From: JACQSR01 sp042577505
Lineage (GTDB): Archaea > Nanobdellota > Nanobdellia > Woesearchaeales > JACQSR01
Direction of reading: 5' to 3'
NCBI GenBank assembly: GCA_042577505.1
Contig: JBHPEA010000030.1
Coordinates: 1 to 17,431, forward strand
DNA: 17,431 bases
Made by a program: the position numbers and the translations under genes. This document shows positions 8,175 to 16,011 of this stretch, piece by piece. The notes beneath the pieces were generated by a model that saw only the letters and a program-made list of their open reading frames with translations, had not been told where the DNA came from and ran no database searches. Every line of letters starts with the position of its first letter. Position 1 is the first letter of the stretch.

Positions 8175-9707
8175 TTATTCATACTCTATAGTTGCTGGAG
8201 GTTTCTGAGAAATATCATACAATACCCTATTTACACCTTTAATCTCATTAATTATTCTGTTAGAAACTTTTTCTAAGACGTCATCTGGTATTCTAGCCCA
8301 ATCTGCTGTCATCGCATCTATACTAGTTACCGCTCTCAAAGTAATGATATATTCATATGTCCGTGAGTCACCCATGACTCCAACAGTTTTTACAGGAATC
8401 AAAGCAGGAAATGCTTGCCAAATCTTTCTATATAATTTTGCCTTCTTGAGTTCTTCTGAAAAGATCTTATCTGCTTTTCGCACCATTTCAATCCTGTCAG
8501 GGCGAATATCTCCAAGAATTCTTACTGCCAATCCAGGTCCAGGAAATGGATGTCGAAATAAGAATTCATCATCTATTCCTAATGTCTTACCTAACTTTCT
8601 TACTTCATCTTTATAAAATTCCTTTAATGGTTCAATAACCTTAAGCTTCATTTTATCTGGTAAGGCTACATTGTGATGACTTTTGATCTTACTTGAGACG
8701 TTTGATGGTTGAGCAGATTCTATCCTATCCGGGTAAATTGTTCCTTGACCTAGATATTTAATATTAGGATGCAAATGTTCTAATTGCTTTGCTTTTCTCT
8801 CAAATACGTCTATAAAACTTTTCCCAATTATTTTCCTCTTCTTTTCCGGACTAACAACTCCTTTCAATCTTTTTAAAAAAGTTCTAGAAGCATCTACTAT
8901 ATAAAAATTCTTTATGCCAAACGACTTATAGATTTTCTTAACATCAGTAAGGTCATAATCCCTTATCATACCATGATCTACAAACACGCAAAATAGGTTA
9001 TCTTTAATGGCTTTATGAACTAAAATAGAAGCAATAGTTGAATCAACTCCACCAGATATTCCCATTAATACTGCATTATCTCCTACTTCTTCCTTAATCT
9101 CCCTTATTAATCGTTTATCTATATGTTCTACATCCCAGTCTTTTCTAGCTTTACAAATCTTAAATATGAAATTCTTAAAAATTAGATTACCAATGGGGGT
9201 ATGAGTTACCTCTGGATGAAATTGAACGCCATATAGTCTCTTAACTTTATTCTCTAGAACGGCTACTTCACAACCTGCAGTAGATCCAGTAATAATAAAA
9301 TCCTCAGGTAATTTTGAGACTGAATCTCCATGAGAGTACCAAACAACTTCTTTTTTAATCACACCATCAAGAAGTTCTCCTTTTTTAATCCTCTTTAATA
9401 TCGCTTTACCGTATTCTCGATCAATCTGAGATACGTGTGCACCAGACAAATAGGCAATTAATTGTGATCCATAACAAATTCCCAGTATGGGGATACCCAG
9501 ATTCAATATCTCCTTATTACAAATTGGAGCATTCTTTGCATAAACTGATACTGGTCCACCGGAAAAGATTATTCCTTGTGCCCCCATGTCCTTAATTTTC
9601 TTTGGTGAAACATAATAGGGCAAAATTTCGGCATGAATACCCATATCTCTTACTCGTCTACAAATTAAATGACAATATTGTCCACCGAAGTTTAATATTA
9701 CTATCAT
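8175..9707 (-). CDS. guaA: GMP synthase (glutamine-hydrolysing), single chain
   Basis: Converts XMP to GMP using ATP and ammonia released from glutamine. Numbering from the ATG at 9707, the class I glutamine amidotransferase domain has GGQYCHLI near the start, nucleophile Cys78 in GICYGSQL, and His164/Glu166 in FHPEVTH. The ATP pyrophosphatase domain has the PP-loop SGGVDS (218-223) and VDHG. The C-terminal part has GQGTIYPDRIES, KSHHNV, PFPGPGLAVRILGD and the ending KPPATIEYE, all typical of GuaA, so all catalytic elements look present. About 510 residues is normal for the fused bacterial/eukaryotic layout, whereas many archaea split it into two subunits. Two starts are possible. ATG 9707 overlaps the upstream stop as ATGA, with GGAG 11 nt before it. 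GTG 9713 has the same GGAG 5 nt before it and adds two residues. It is last in a minus-strand operon with two purP-family genes. Confidence 0.96.
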   Translation of the reverse strand: MIVILNFGGQYCHLICRRVRDMGIHAEILPYYVSPKKIKDMGAQGIIFSGGPVSVYAKNAPICNKEILNLGIPILGICYGSQLIAYLSGAHVSQIDREYGKAILKRIKKGELLDGVIKKEVVWYSHGDSVSKLPEDFIITGSTAGCEVAVLENKVKRLYGVQFHPEVTHTPIGNLIFKNFIFKICKARKDWDVEHIDKRLIREIKEEVGDNAVLMGISGGVDSTIASILVHKAIKDNLFCVFVDHGMIRDYDLTDVKKIYKSFGIKNFYIVDASRTFLKRLKGVVSPEKKRKIIGKSFIDVFERKAKQLEHLHPNIKYLGQGTIYPDRIESAQPSNVSSKIKSHHNVALPDKMKLKVIEPLKEFYKDEVRKLGKTLGIDDEFLFRHPFPGPGLAVRILGDIRPDRIEMVRKADKIFSEELKKAKLYRKIWQAFPALIPVKTVGVMGDSRTYEYIITLRAVTSIDAMTADWARIPDDVLEKVSNRIINEIKGVNRVLYDISQKPPATIEYE

Positions 9708-10831
9708 GTGCACAGTTTCTCCATTTGTTCCATATCCAATCCTTTTCTGATCTCTTTTGCTATTCTTTCACCGTAACTCATTGTGTCTTCATACAAATAC
9801 CCTGTATAAGGTGTGAACATAGTACCTGGAGATCCAGGAATTCTCATAGAAACATCAAATATAATAAATTCTTCTTTACTTGCTGCTGTAGATACTGCTC
9901 CCTGTAGCGCAAATGGTCCAATTATTCCTGGAGAATTAGTTTTCTTTATAGTTTCAACAAATTTTTCTCCAATCTCAAAAGCCTTCTCAAGCAAAGATTC
10001 CTTCATCGTTACACCTATGTGTCCTGTTTCAATCATCTTTGGCTTAATATGTTTTAATACCTCTAATTGTTCGTTTGCTGGCAACCTCAGCAAACCGTCA
10101 AGATTTGTTTGTCGTCGAGTGTCAGTACCCATTAACTCTAACTCTCCTGATAAAGGCGAATAAAAAAAGTTAAGGTTAATTTGTGCCCCAAGAATGTACT
10201 CCTCTATCACCGCCTTCTTTAGGTCCTTTTCAATAATAACTTTATTTTTAATTAATTCTTCTGATTTTTTCAAATAATCTTCATAAGAAGCTGCAAAAAA
10301 GAATGCTCTTTCATAACCTCTTGCAACTTCATTCACTTTAACCAGAGCTAGTTTGTTTATTTTCTTAGGAGAATCAAAAATTTTTGGTATCCTAATCCCT
10401 GCTTTCTCAAGAATATAATATTGATTCTTAGGAACATCTCTTTCTTCAAACTTAACAAGCTCTCTCGTTCCGAATATAGGAACTAAAAATTTATTTTCAA
10501 TATCTTCATAATCAAAATAAACCCAGAAATACCTGCTATGAATGAAAATCGTGTTCATCTCACGCAGTTTTTCTTGGACATCTTTCTTAATCAAATCTGA
10601 CCATTCATTAAGAACTATTGTTTCGTCGACTACTCCTTTTTCACCATCAGCATTATAGTATTTAGTATAAGTTTTCTCTCTTCCTTTCTTGCAGACTACT
10701 ACTGTTCTAAAACCTTCTTTTTTTGCACCCCTACAAATATCTAAAGCTGAGTGCCCACCAAGAGTACCTATAGTGACATTGCTTGTTTCGTACTCTTCTA
10801 AAACCTCTTTTATTTTTTTAGGACTTATCAT
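9704..10831 (-). CDS. purP: PurP-family ATP-grasp protein, divergent second copy
   Basis: A member of the family of 5-formaminoimidazole-4-carboxamide ribonucleotide (FAICAR) synthetases, which formylate AICAR with formate and ATP. The family frame is clear: TLGGHSALDICRGAKKEGF (23-41), VPIFGTREL, EEYILGAQ, NFFYSPLSGELELMG (221-235), DTRRQTNLDG, PGIIGPFALQ and a final MSYGERIAKEI. At 375 residues it is slightly longer than typical. Where the upstream copy has the glycine-rich ATP-grasp loop, this one reads VKVNEVARGYERAFFFAAS (164-182). This resembles the ERGFFTASS subtype I recall from Thermococcales, but it lacks the GGxGYF core. It is therefore either a different PurP subgroup or a protein with another substrate. 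Its start overlaps the end of the upstream purP by 14 nt and its stop overlaps the guaA start. The family call is strong, the exact reaction uncertain. Confidence 0.85.
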   Translation of the reverse strand: MISPKKIKEVLEEYETSNVTIGTLGGHSALDICRGAKKEGFRTVVVCKKGREKTYTKYYNADGEKGVVDETIVLNEWSDLIKKDVQEKLREMNTIFIHSRYFWVYFDYEDIENKFLVPIFGTRELVKFEERDVPKNQYYILEKAGIRIPKIFDSPKKINKLALVKVNEVARGYERAFFFAASYEDYLKKSEELIKNKVIIEKDLKKAVIEEYILGAQINLNFFYSPLSGELELMGTDTRRQTNLDGLLRLPANEQLEVLKHIKPKMIETGHIGVTMKESLLEKAFEIGEKFVETIKKTNSPGIIGPFALQGAVSTAASKEEFIIFDVSMRIPGSPGTMFTPYTGYLYEDTMSYGERIAKEIRKGLDMEQMEKLCT

Positions 10832-11846
10832 TAGGATCTAATACTTTAGGCAATCTCTTTTTCTTAATTGCATTCTTAATTTCTCTTGCAACTCTTCTAC
10901 CTGTCGACATTGGTTCATTATATTTAAGATATGAATACGGGCTTCCATTAATATAAGGATTAGTTCCAGCTACTATTCTCGCGGATATCTCAAATACGAA
11001 AACTTTTGTATCAGGTCTGATAATCATTTCTAAACTGAATGGGCCAAATAATCCTGGAGGGGCAAACTTCTTACTCTCCTCAACAACATTTCTCCCAATC
11101 CTAAAAAGATTGGGTAGCAAAGATTCCCTAACAACTAAGGGCATATTCCCTATGATAACATAGGAGGGATCAACCTTCTTTAAGGCAAGTTGGTCCCTAG
11201 CTGATATTCTTCCTAAACTATCAACATTGCTTTCGTATCTTTTATCAAAACTAATTATTTCGAGCTCGTCAGTCAAAGGTGAATAAAAATAATGTGCATA
11301 GACTGGTACTCCTACAATATACTCCTGAATTACATAATCTTGTTTTCCAGAATATTCTTTAATCTTACGCTTAAAATCAGCTGGGTTTTTTGCAATGAAA
11401 TACCCAGCACCCCCTTGGGCTCCATGGAATTTAACGATGACTGGTCTATCAATATCTTTATAATTCTTGAATATCCTTGGTACATTTATCCCAGAATTCT
11501 TTAACCAAACCCTTTGAAGATTCCTATCAGCTTCAAATCTGAGTATTTTCTTATTACCAAAATAAGGTACTTTTAAGTTTTCAACTCTTTTAAAACCCAT
11601 ATAGGCTATAAACGATGCGTGTGGTATAAGAATGGCTTTTTCCTTCAGTAAAGTGGGTTCTATCTTCTCAAAGTCTTTATAATTATCGATTGTTATAATT
11701 TTATCCGCCACATTAAAAGATTTATAAGGTTCTTCGGTGCCTTTTACACATACAACTATCGTCTCAAATCCTTCATCTTTCGCACCTTTCAGTATCTGCA
11801 ACGCAGAATGAGAACCTATCGTCGTGATTTTATATTTTGGCTGCAT
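10818..11846 (-). CDS. purP: FAICAR synthetase PurP (formate- and ATP-dependent)
   Basis: Catalyses AICAR + formate + ATP to FAICAR, the archaeal alternative to folate-dependent AICAR transformylase. The sequence closely follows my memory of the characterised Methanocaldococcus jannaschii enzyme (MJ0136): GSHSALQILKGAKDEGF (11-27), VPYFGNKKILRFEADR, an intact ATP-grasp loop VIVKFHGAQGGAGYFIA (136-152), QEYIVG (174-179), HYFYSPLTDELEI (185-197), DKRYESN (201-207), PPGLFGPFSLE, and FEISARI near the metal/nucleotide site. The ATG at 11846 (342 residues) is preferred over a longer 384-residue frame. It places MQPKYKITTIGSHSA at the usual family start and lies 26 nt downstream of a good TATA box, whereas the upstream extension reads antisense across the start of purD. 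First gene of the purP-purP-guaA operon, divergent from purD. Confidence 0.9.
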   Translation of the reverse strand: MQPKYKITTIGSHSALQILKGAKDEGFETIVVCVKGTEEPYKSFNVADKIITIDNYKDFEKIEPTLLKEKAILIPHASFIAYMGFKRVENLKVPYFGNKKILRFEADRNLQRVWLKNSGINVPRIFKNYKDIDRPVIVKFHGAQGGAGYFIAKNPADFKRKIKEYSGKQDYVIQEYIVGVPVYAHYFYSPLTDELEIISFDKRYESNVDSLGRISARDQLALKKVDPSYVIIGNMPLVVRESLLPNLFRIGRNVVEESKKFAPPGLFGPFSLEMIIRPDTKVFVFEISARIVAGTNPYINGSPYSYLKYNEPMSTGRRVAREIKNAIKKKRLPKVLDPNDKS

Positions 11847-11866
11847 GCAAATTAATATGAGTATCG

Positions 11867-11883
11867 ATTTAAATAACTTTCGG
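11867..11883 (-). promoter_or_regulatory. BRE/TATA promoter for the purP-purP-guaA operon
   Basis: On the minus strand the sequence reads CCGAAAGTTATTTAAAT: a BRE-like CCGAAA followed by an AT-rich TATA element centred near 11872. This is 26 nt upstream of the purP ATG at 11846. That spacing places transcription start at or next to the ATG, and no Shine-Dalgarno site is seen, so a leaderless mRNA is likely. Confidence 0.6.
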
Positions 11884-11890
11884 ATTAAAA

Positions 11891-11905
11891 CGAAAAATTT
11901 AATAA
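11891..11905 (+). promoter_or_regulatory. BRE/TATA promoter for purD
   Basis: CGAAAAATTTAATAA combines a BRE-like CGAAAA with the TATA element TTTAATAA (11898-11905). Its centre is about 27 nt upstream of the purD ATG at 11929. No Shine-Dalgarno site at useful spacing is present, which fits a leaderless transcript. Together with the opposite promoter, TTTCG (11878-11882) and CGAAA (11891-11895) form an inverted repeat. Confidence 0.6.
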
Positions 11906-11928
11906 AAGATGCCCTTGACAAACAGGAT

Positions 11929-13236
11929 ATGAACATCTTACTCATAGGGAACGGAGCAAGGGAACATGCCATTGCTGAGGCAATTGTGAGGAGCCCCCAA
12001 AAACCAATTCTTTTTTCATTTATGAAGGCAAATAATCCAGGAATTGCGAAACTTTCCTCAAAAACTAAAATTGGTGGTTATGACGATCTTCAAGAAATTG
12101 TTGATTTTGCACGATCTGAAAGTATCGAATTTGCTTTTATAGGACCAGAAGATCCTTTAAACAATGGAATTGTCGATGCATTCGAAGCGGTAGGAATTCC
12201 ATGTATTGGTCCAAAAAAACAATTAGCAGCTTTAGAAACTTCAAAATCTTTTACTCGGAATTTACTTCACAAATACAATATAGACGGTAATCCCAAATTC
12301 AAAATCTTCACCAAAGATGATGATATCCTGGGTTATTTGAATGAACTTGAAGAAATTGTTATCAAACCAGATGGTCTAACTGGTGGAAAAGGAGTTAGAG
12401 TTCAAGGAGACCACTTCCATACTAAAGAAGAAGCATATCACTATTGTCTTGAGGTCTTAAAAACTCACAAAGCAGTTGTTGTTGAAGAGAAACTGGATGG
12501 AGAAGAATTCTCTCTACAATGTCTATCAGATGGTTTCACTGTAATAAAAACCCCCCCTGCTCAAGATCATAAGAGGGCATTTGTCGACGATAAAGGACCA
12601 AATACTGGTGGTATGGGTTCATACTCCTGTGAAGACCACTTACTTCCCTTCTTAAAAGAAGAACACGTTCAGAAAGGACTTAAAATAACTCAAAAAGTTT
12701 GTGACGCAATAAGGGAAGAAACAGGAATCCCCTACAAAGGAGTTATGTACGGGGGATTTATTGTGACAAAAAATGGAGTAAAACTTATTGAATATAATGC
12801 TCGATTTGGTGATCCAGAAGCAATGAATGTTCTGCCAATTCTCAAAACAGATTTTGTTGAAATCTGCAAAGCAATCATTGACGAGAATTTAAAATCATTA
12901 AATATCGAATTTGAAAATAAAGCTACTGTATGTAAATATGCTGTTCCAGAAGGGTATCCTGAAATACCAAAAAAAGATGAGAAAATTGATCTCTCTGAAG
13001 TTCCTGTAGAAACAAAGATTTATTTTGCCTCTGTAGATCAACGAGAAGATGGTTTATATACAAGCACATCAAGAGCTATTGGTGTTGTAGGTATTGCTCC
13101 TTCCATTGAAGAAGCAGAACAACTTGCTGAAAAATCTGTCAAAGCAATAAAAGGTCCATTATTTCACAGAGAAGATATTGGCACAAAAACCCTCATACAA
13201 AAAAGAATAGATCACATGAACTCCATCTTAAAATGA
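11929..13236 (+). CDS. purD: Phosphoribosylamine-glycine ligase (GAR synthetase)
   Basis: Ligates glycine to 5-phosphoribosylamine with ATP to form GAR, the second step of de novo purine synthesis. The chosen ATG gives MNILLIGNGAREHA, the standard family start, and 435 residues, the usual length. The 35 extra codons upstream overlap the divergent promoter and the opposite gene. Motifs: N-terminal nucleotide-like fold with GNGAREHA (7-14) and FIGPEDPL; ATP-grasp loop IKPDGLTGGKGV (145-156); VVEEKLDGEEFSLQ (184-197); GPNTGGMG (223-230); and metal-binding EYNARFGDPEAMN (288-300). A C-terminal domain follows. All landmark residues are present. The gene overlaps the following cyclo-ligase gene by ATGA, so the two are probably co-translated. 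Confidence 0.95.
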   Translation: MNILLIGNGAREHAIAEAIVRSPQKPILFSFMKANNPGIAKLSSKTKIGGYDDLQEIVDFARSESIEFAFIGPEDPLNNGIVDAFEAVGIPCIGPKKQLAALETSKSFTRNLLHKYNIDGNPKFKIFTKDDDILGYLNELEEIVIKPDGLTGGKGVRVQGDHFHTKEEAYHYCLEVLKTHKAVVVEEKLDGEEFSLQCLSDGFTVIKTPPAQDHKRAFVDDKGPNTGGMGSYSCEDHLLPFLKEEHVQKGLKITQKVCDAIREETGIPYKGVMYGGFIVTKNGVKLIEYNARFGDPEAMNVLPILKTDFVEICKAIIDENLKSLNIEFENKATVCKYAVPEGYPEIPKKDEKIDLSEVPVETKIYFASVDQREDGLYTSTSRAIGVVGIAPSIEEAEQLAEKSVKAIKGPLFHREDIGTKTLIQKRIDHMNSILK

Positions 13237-13772
13237 AAAAATCTATGAGAACATCAATTAGAGATAAAAGAAAAAATCTTCCAGTAAAGTGGATCCTAGC
13301 AAATAGTAAAAAAGTTACAAAGAAACTTCTTCCTCGATGTAAAAAATTCAAAAATATAATGGTTTACGCCTCCTTTGATGGAGAGGTAGACACTCATGTT
13401 CTGATTAACGAACTATTAAAACAAAAAAAGAATGTAATATTGCCAAAAATCCGTGATAGACTTCTTATGCCGATAAAAATCAGTGGTTTTGAGGATCTAC
13501 TCCCAGGAAGATATGGAATATTGGAACCACAACAAAATACTACATTCCCAATAAAGAAAATAGATCTAATCATCCTCCCAGGTGTATGTTTTGATAAAAA
13601 CTGTCACAGAATCGGATTCGGTGAGGGTTACTATGATAAATTTTTACCTAAACTAAACTGCCCAATAATTGCATTAGCATTTGATTTCCAAATTGTTGAA
13701 AAGATACAAAATGATCCACATGATGTTCCTGTAGATTTAATAATTACCGAGAAGAGAATTATTAAGAGGTAG
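13233..13772 (+). CDS. fthC: 5-formyltetrahydrofolate cyclo-ligase
   Basis: Converts 5-formyl-THF, a dead-end by-product of serine hydroxymethyltransferase, into 5,10-methenyl-THF using ATP. At 179 residues it has typical family length. The N-terminus is basic (KKSMRTSIRDKRKNL, matching the usual R-x6-R region). The hallmark site is DLIILPGVCFDKNCHRIGFGEGYYDKFL in overview, with RIGFGEGYYDKFL at 126-138, followed by ALAFDFQ and the ending HDVPVDLIITE. Its start overlaps the purD stop by ATGA and there is no separate Shine-Dalgarno site. Sitting between purD and glyA makes sense because GlyA produces its substrate. The gene name varies in databases (fthC, ygfA, MTHFS). Confidence 0.93.
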   Translation: MKKSMRTSIRDKRKNLPVKWILANSKKVTKKLLPRCKKFKNIMVYASFDGEVDTHVLINELLKQKKNVILPKIRDRLLMPIKISGFEDLLPGRYGILEPQQNTTFPIKKIDLIILPGVCFDKNCHRIGFGEGYYDKFLPKLNCPIIALAFDFQIVEKIQNDPHDVPVDLIITEKRIIKR

Positions 13773-13774
13773 TA

Positions 13775-13790
13775 CAGAAAAGTATATAAA
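13775..13790 (+). promoter_or_regulatory. BRE/TATA promoter for glyA-folD
   Basis: CAGAAAAGTATATAAA contains a purine-rich BRE-like part and a strong TATATAAA box centred near 13786. Expected transcription start is about 13812. This leaves a leader of roughly 19 nt that carries a Shine-Dalgarno site, unlike the purP and purD promoters. Confidence 0.6.
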
Positions 13791-13819
13791 CTACTGAAAT
13801 GTATATTTTCTCCGAAAAG

Positions 13820-13824
13820 GGTGG
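13820..13824 (+). promoter_or_regulatory. Shine-Dalgarno site of glyA
   Basis: GGTGG ends 6 nt before the ATG at 13831 and supports this start over the in-frame ATG three codons later. Confidence 0.55.
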
Positions 13825-13830
13825 TTTAAA

Positions 13831-15141
13831 ATGGATGCAATGAAAGATATTGTGGAGAGTGACCCTCAAATAGCAGAGTTAATGCAAAAAGAATTAGTGA
13901 GAATTCAAGAGGGCATTGAACTTATTCCTTCTGAAAATTTCGTATCTAAAGCAGTCTTACAGGCAATTGGTTCTGTCTTTAATAATAAATATTCCGAAGG
14001 CTATCCTAGAAAACGTTACTATGGGGGTCAAGATTATGTCGATCCGATGGAAGAGCTTGCTATAGAACGTGCCAAGAAACTTTTTGGTTGCGATCACGTG
14101 AATGTCCAATCATTATCCGGTAGTCCAGCAAACATGGCAGTTTTTTTCTCCCTTCTTAATGTTGGAGACCCTTTCATGGGCCTCGATCTTAATGCCGGCG
14201 GTCATTTAACACATGGTAGTCCTGTTAATTTCTCTGGAAAACTTTACAAAGTAAATCCATACAATGTTGACAAAGAAACTAATTTATTAGATATGGATGC
14301 TATTAGAAAACAAGCCCTAGAAGTAAAGCCAAAAATGATTCTTACTGGCCTTACAGCTTACCCAAGAAAGATTGATTTCAAGGCCTTCCAGGAAATTTGC
14401 GACGAGGTGGGATGTTATCATTTCTCTGATATTGCCCATATCGCTGGATTATGCGCAACAGGAGTACATGAAAGTCCTGTTCCATTAGCTGATGTTGTAA
14501 CTACAACGACCCATAAAACTCTAAGAGGTCCACGTGGTGCAATAATTATGTGTAAACAAGAGGATAGATATAAGGAAAAATATCATCCAGATTCTAAAAA
14601 AGATCTTGCAGCAACAATTGACTTTAACGTTTTCCCAGGAATGCAGGGGGGCCCTCATGACCATGTGAATGCCGCTAAAGCTGTTGCATTCTATGAAGCA
14701 TTACAACCAGATTTCAAAGAATATTCTGAACAAATTGTGAAGAATGCTAAAGCAATGGCTGATGAGTTAATGGCACAGGGAGTTAAACTGGTAACAGATG
14801 GTACTGATAATCACCTTATGGTTATTGACTTAACAAATAAAGATCTAATTGGAAAAGGAAAGGATATTCAAATTGCTTTAGATAAAGCAAACATCAGTAC
14901 CAATAGAAATACCATTCCTTACGAACCTAGTAGTCCTTTCAATCCTTCTGGTGTCAGAATAGGTACTCCTGCTGTAACTACCCGAGGAATGAAAGAAAGC
15001 GAAATGAAAGTTATTGCTCAAGGAATTGCAACAGTCATAGACAATCACCAGGATGATGAAAAACTAAACAAGGTAAAAGGAGATATAATGGAGATGTGTA
15101 AACAATTTCCGTTATACCCTGGATTTGATAGGTTAAAATGA
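13831..15141 (+). CDS. glyA: Serine hydroxymethyltransferase (SHMT)
   Basis: PLP enzyme that converts serine and THF to glycine and 5,10-methylene-THF. It supplies both the glycine used by PurD and one-carbon units for FolD. The 436-residue length is typical. Motifs: ELIPSENFVS (30-39), YSEGYPRKRYYGGQDYVD (54-71), SGSPANMAVF (96-105), GLDLNAGGHLTHGS (117-130), SDIAHIAGL (199-207), the PLP lysine K229 in TTTTHKTLRGPRG, PGMQGGPHDH, and a C-terminal VRIGTPAVTTRGM. The HKTLRGPRG and YYGGQ signatures are those of the general SHMT family. With folate enzymes on both sides, THF rather than a methanopterin is the likely carrier, though sequence alone does not prove it. It has its own promoter and Shine-Dalgarno site and overlaps folD by ATGA. 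Confidence 0.96.
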   Translation: MDAMKDIVESDPQIAELMQKELVRIQEGIELIPSENFVSKAVLQAIGSVFNNKYSEGYPRKRYYGGQDYVDPMEELAIERAKKLFGCDHVNVQSLSGSPANMAVFFSLLNVGDPFMGLDLNAGGHLTHGSPVNFSGKLYKVNPYNVDKETNLLDMDAIRKQALEVKPKMILTGLTAYPRKIDFKAFQEICDEVGCYHFSDIAHIAGLCATGVHESPVPLADVVTTTTHKTLRGPRGAIIMCKQEDRYKEKYHPDSKKDLAATIDFNVFPGMQGGPHDHVNAAKAVAFYEALQPDFKEYSEQIVKNAKAMADELMAQGVKLVTDGTDNHLMVIDLTNKDLIGKGKDIQIALDKANISTNRNTIPYEPSSPFNPSGVRIGTPAVTTRGMKESEMKVIAQGIATVIDNHQDDEKLNKVKGDIMEMCKQFPLYPGFDRLK

Positions 15142-15986
15142 CGGCAAAAATAATCGACGGAAAAACCATTGCAGAAGGAATTCGCAATGATGTGAAAAAG
15201 AAAATTGGACTTTTTGATTTCAAGGTTGGATTAACAGTTATTATCGTTGGAAAAGTGCCTGCATCTGAAATATATGTCAGCAAAAAAGAGAAAGCTTGCA
15301 ATGAAGTAGGTATAAACTCTCAGGTAATTAGACTTCCTGAAGATGTGCCTGAATTAAAATTACTTGAACATATTGATATTTTGAACCAAGATAAGAAAGT
15401 CCAAGGAATTCTAGTTCAATTACCGTTACCAAAACACATTGACGAAAGATTGGTCATTGATTCAATACATCCAGATAAAGATGTTGATGGATTCACTCCT
15501 GTCAACCTGGGTAATTTATTGATCGGAGACAATCGTTTAGTTCCTTCAACACCTCGTGGAATAATTAAATTAATTGAATCGACAGGTGAAAAAATTTCTG
15601 GAAAACATGCAGTTGTTGTAGGTAGATCTAATATTGTTGGGAAACCAATATCATTATTACTTCAACAAAATGGAGCAACTGTAACAATGTGTCATTCAAG
15701 GTCTAAACCACTTGAAGATTTTACAAAACAAGCAGATATATTAGTTGTTGCAGCTGGAAAACCTAAAATTGTTAATGGATCAATGATAAAGAAAGGAGCA
15801 ATTGTTATTGATGTGGGTATTAACAAAGTAAACGATAAAATCTGTGGAGATGTTGACTTTGAATCAGCCTCCAAAGTTGCTTCCCATATAACACCTGTAC
15901 CAGGTGGAGTTGGACCCCTAACAATAGCCTGTTTACTAGAAAACACCATTCAATCTGCCCAACTAATGAGGGCAAAAGGTTTATAA
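15138..15986 (+). CDS. folD: Methylene-THF dehydrogenase / methenyl-THF cyclohydrolase
   Basis: Bifunctional enzyme that oxidises 5,10-methylene-THF with NAD(P)+ and hydrolyses the product to 10-formyl-THF, the formyl donor for PurN and PurH. 282 residues, normal size. Catalytic Tyr46 and Lys50 lie in SEIYVSKKEKAC. Other motifs: VQLPLP, HPDKDVDGFTP, STPRGI, the dinucleotide site VVVGRSNIVGKP, CHSRS, IVIDVGIN, GDVDF and TPVPGGVGPLT. All key residues appear intact. The ATG overlaps the glyA stop (ATGA), so the two consecutive folate enzymes are probably made together. Its stop codon lies within the proposed purN promoter. Confidence 0.96.
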   Translation: MTAKIIDGKTIAEGIRNDVKKKIGLFDFKVGLTVIIVGKVPASEIYVSKKEKACNEVGINSQVIRLPEDVPELKLLEHIDILNQDKKVQGILVQLPLPKHIDERLVIDSIHPDKDVDGFTPVNLGNLLIGDNRLVPSTPRGIIKLIESTGEKISGKHAVVVGRSNIVGKPISLLLQQNGATVTMCHSRSKPLEDFTKQADILVVAAGKPKIVNGSMIKKGAIVIDVGINKVNDKICGDVDFESASKVASHITPVPGGVGPLTIACLLENTIQSAQLMRAKGL

Positions 15987-15987
15987 A
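15972..15987 (+). promoter_or_regulatory. Internal BRE/TATA promoter for purN-purH overlapping the folD stop
   Basis: GCAAAAGGTTTATAAA is a BRE-like purine stretch followed by a TTTATAAA box centred near 15984. The folD TAA (15984-15986) is part of the box. The GTG at 16012 is 28 nt downstream, consistent with a leaderless transcript. Read-through from glyA-folD is also possible. Confidence 0.55.
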
Positions 15988-16011
15988 TACCAAAATCTTC
16001 TTTTCCTATGC

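Noticed and set aside
11824..11928. Longer purD N-terminus starting at 11824
   Set aside because: The extra 35 residues have no family counterpart and run over the start of purP and both proposed promoters. MNILLIGNGAREHA at 11929 is the standard start.
11847..11972. Longer N-terminus of the first purP
   Set aside because: It would read antisense through the first codons of purD and through the purD promoter. The family start matches the ATG at 11846.
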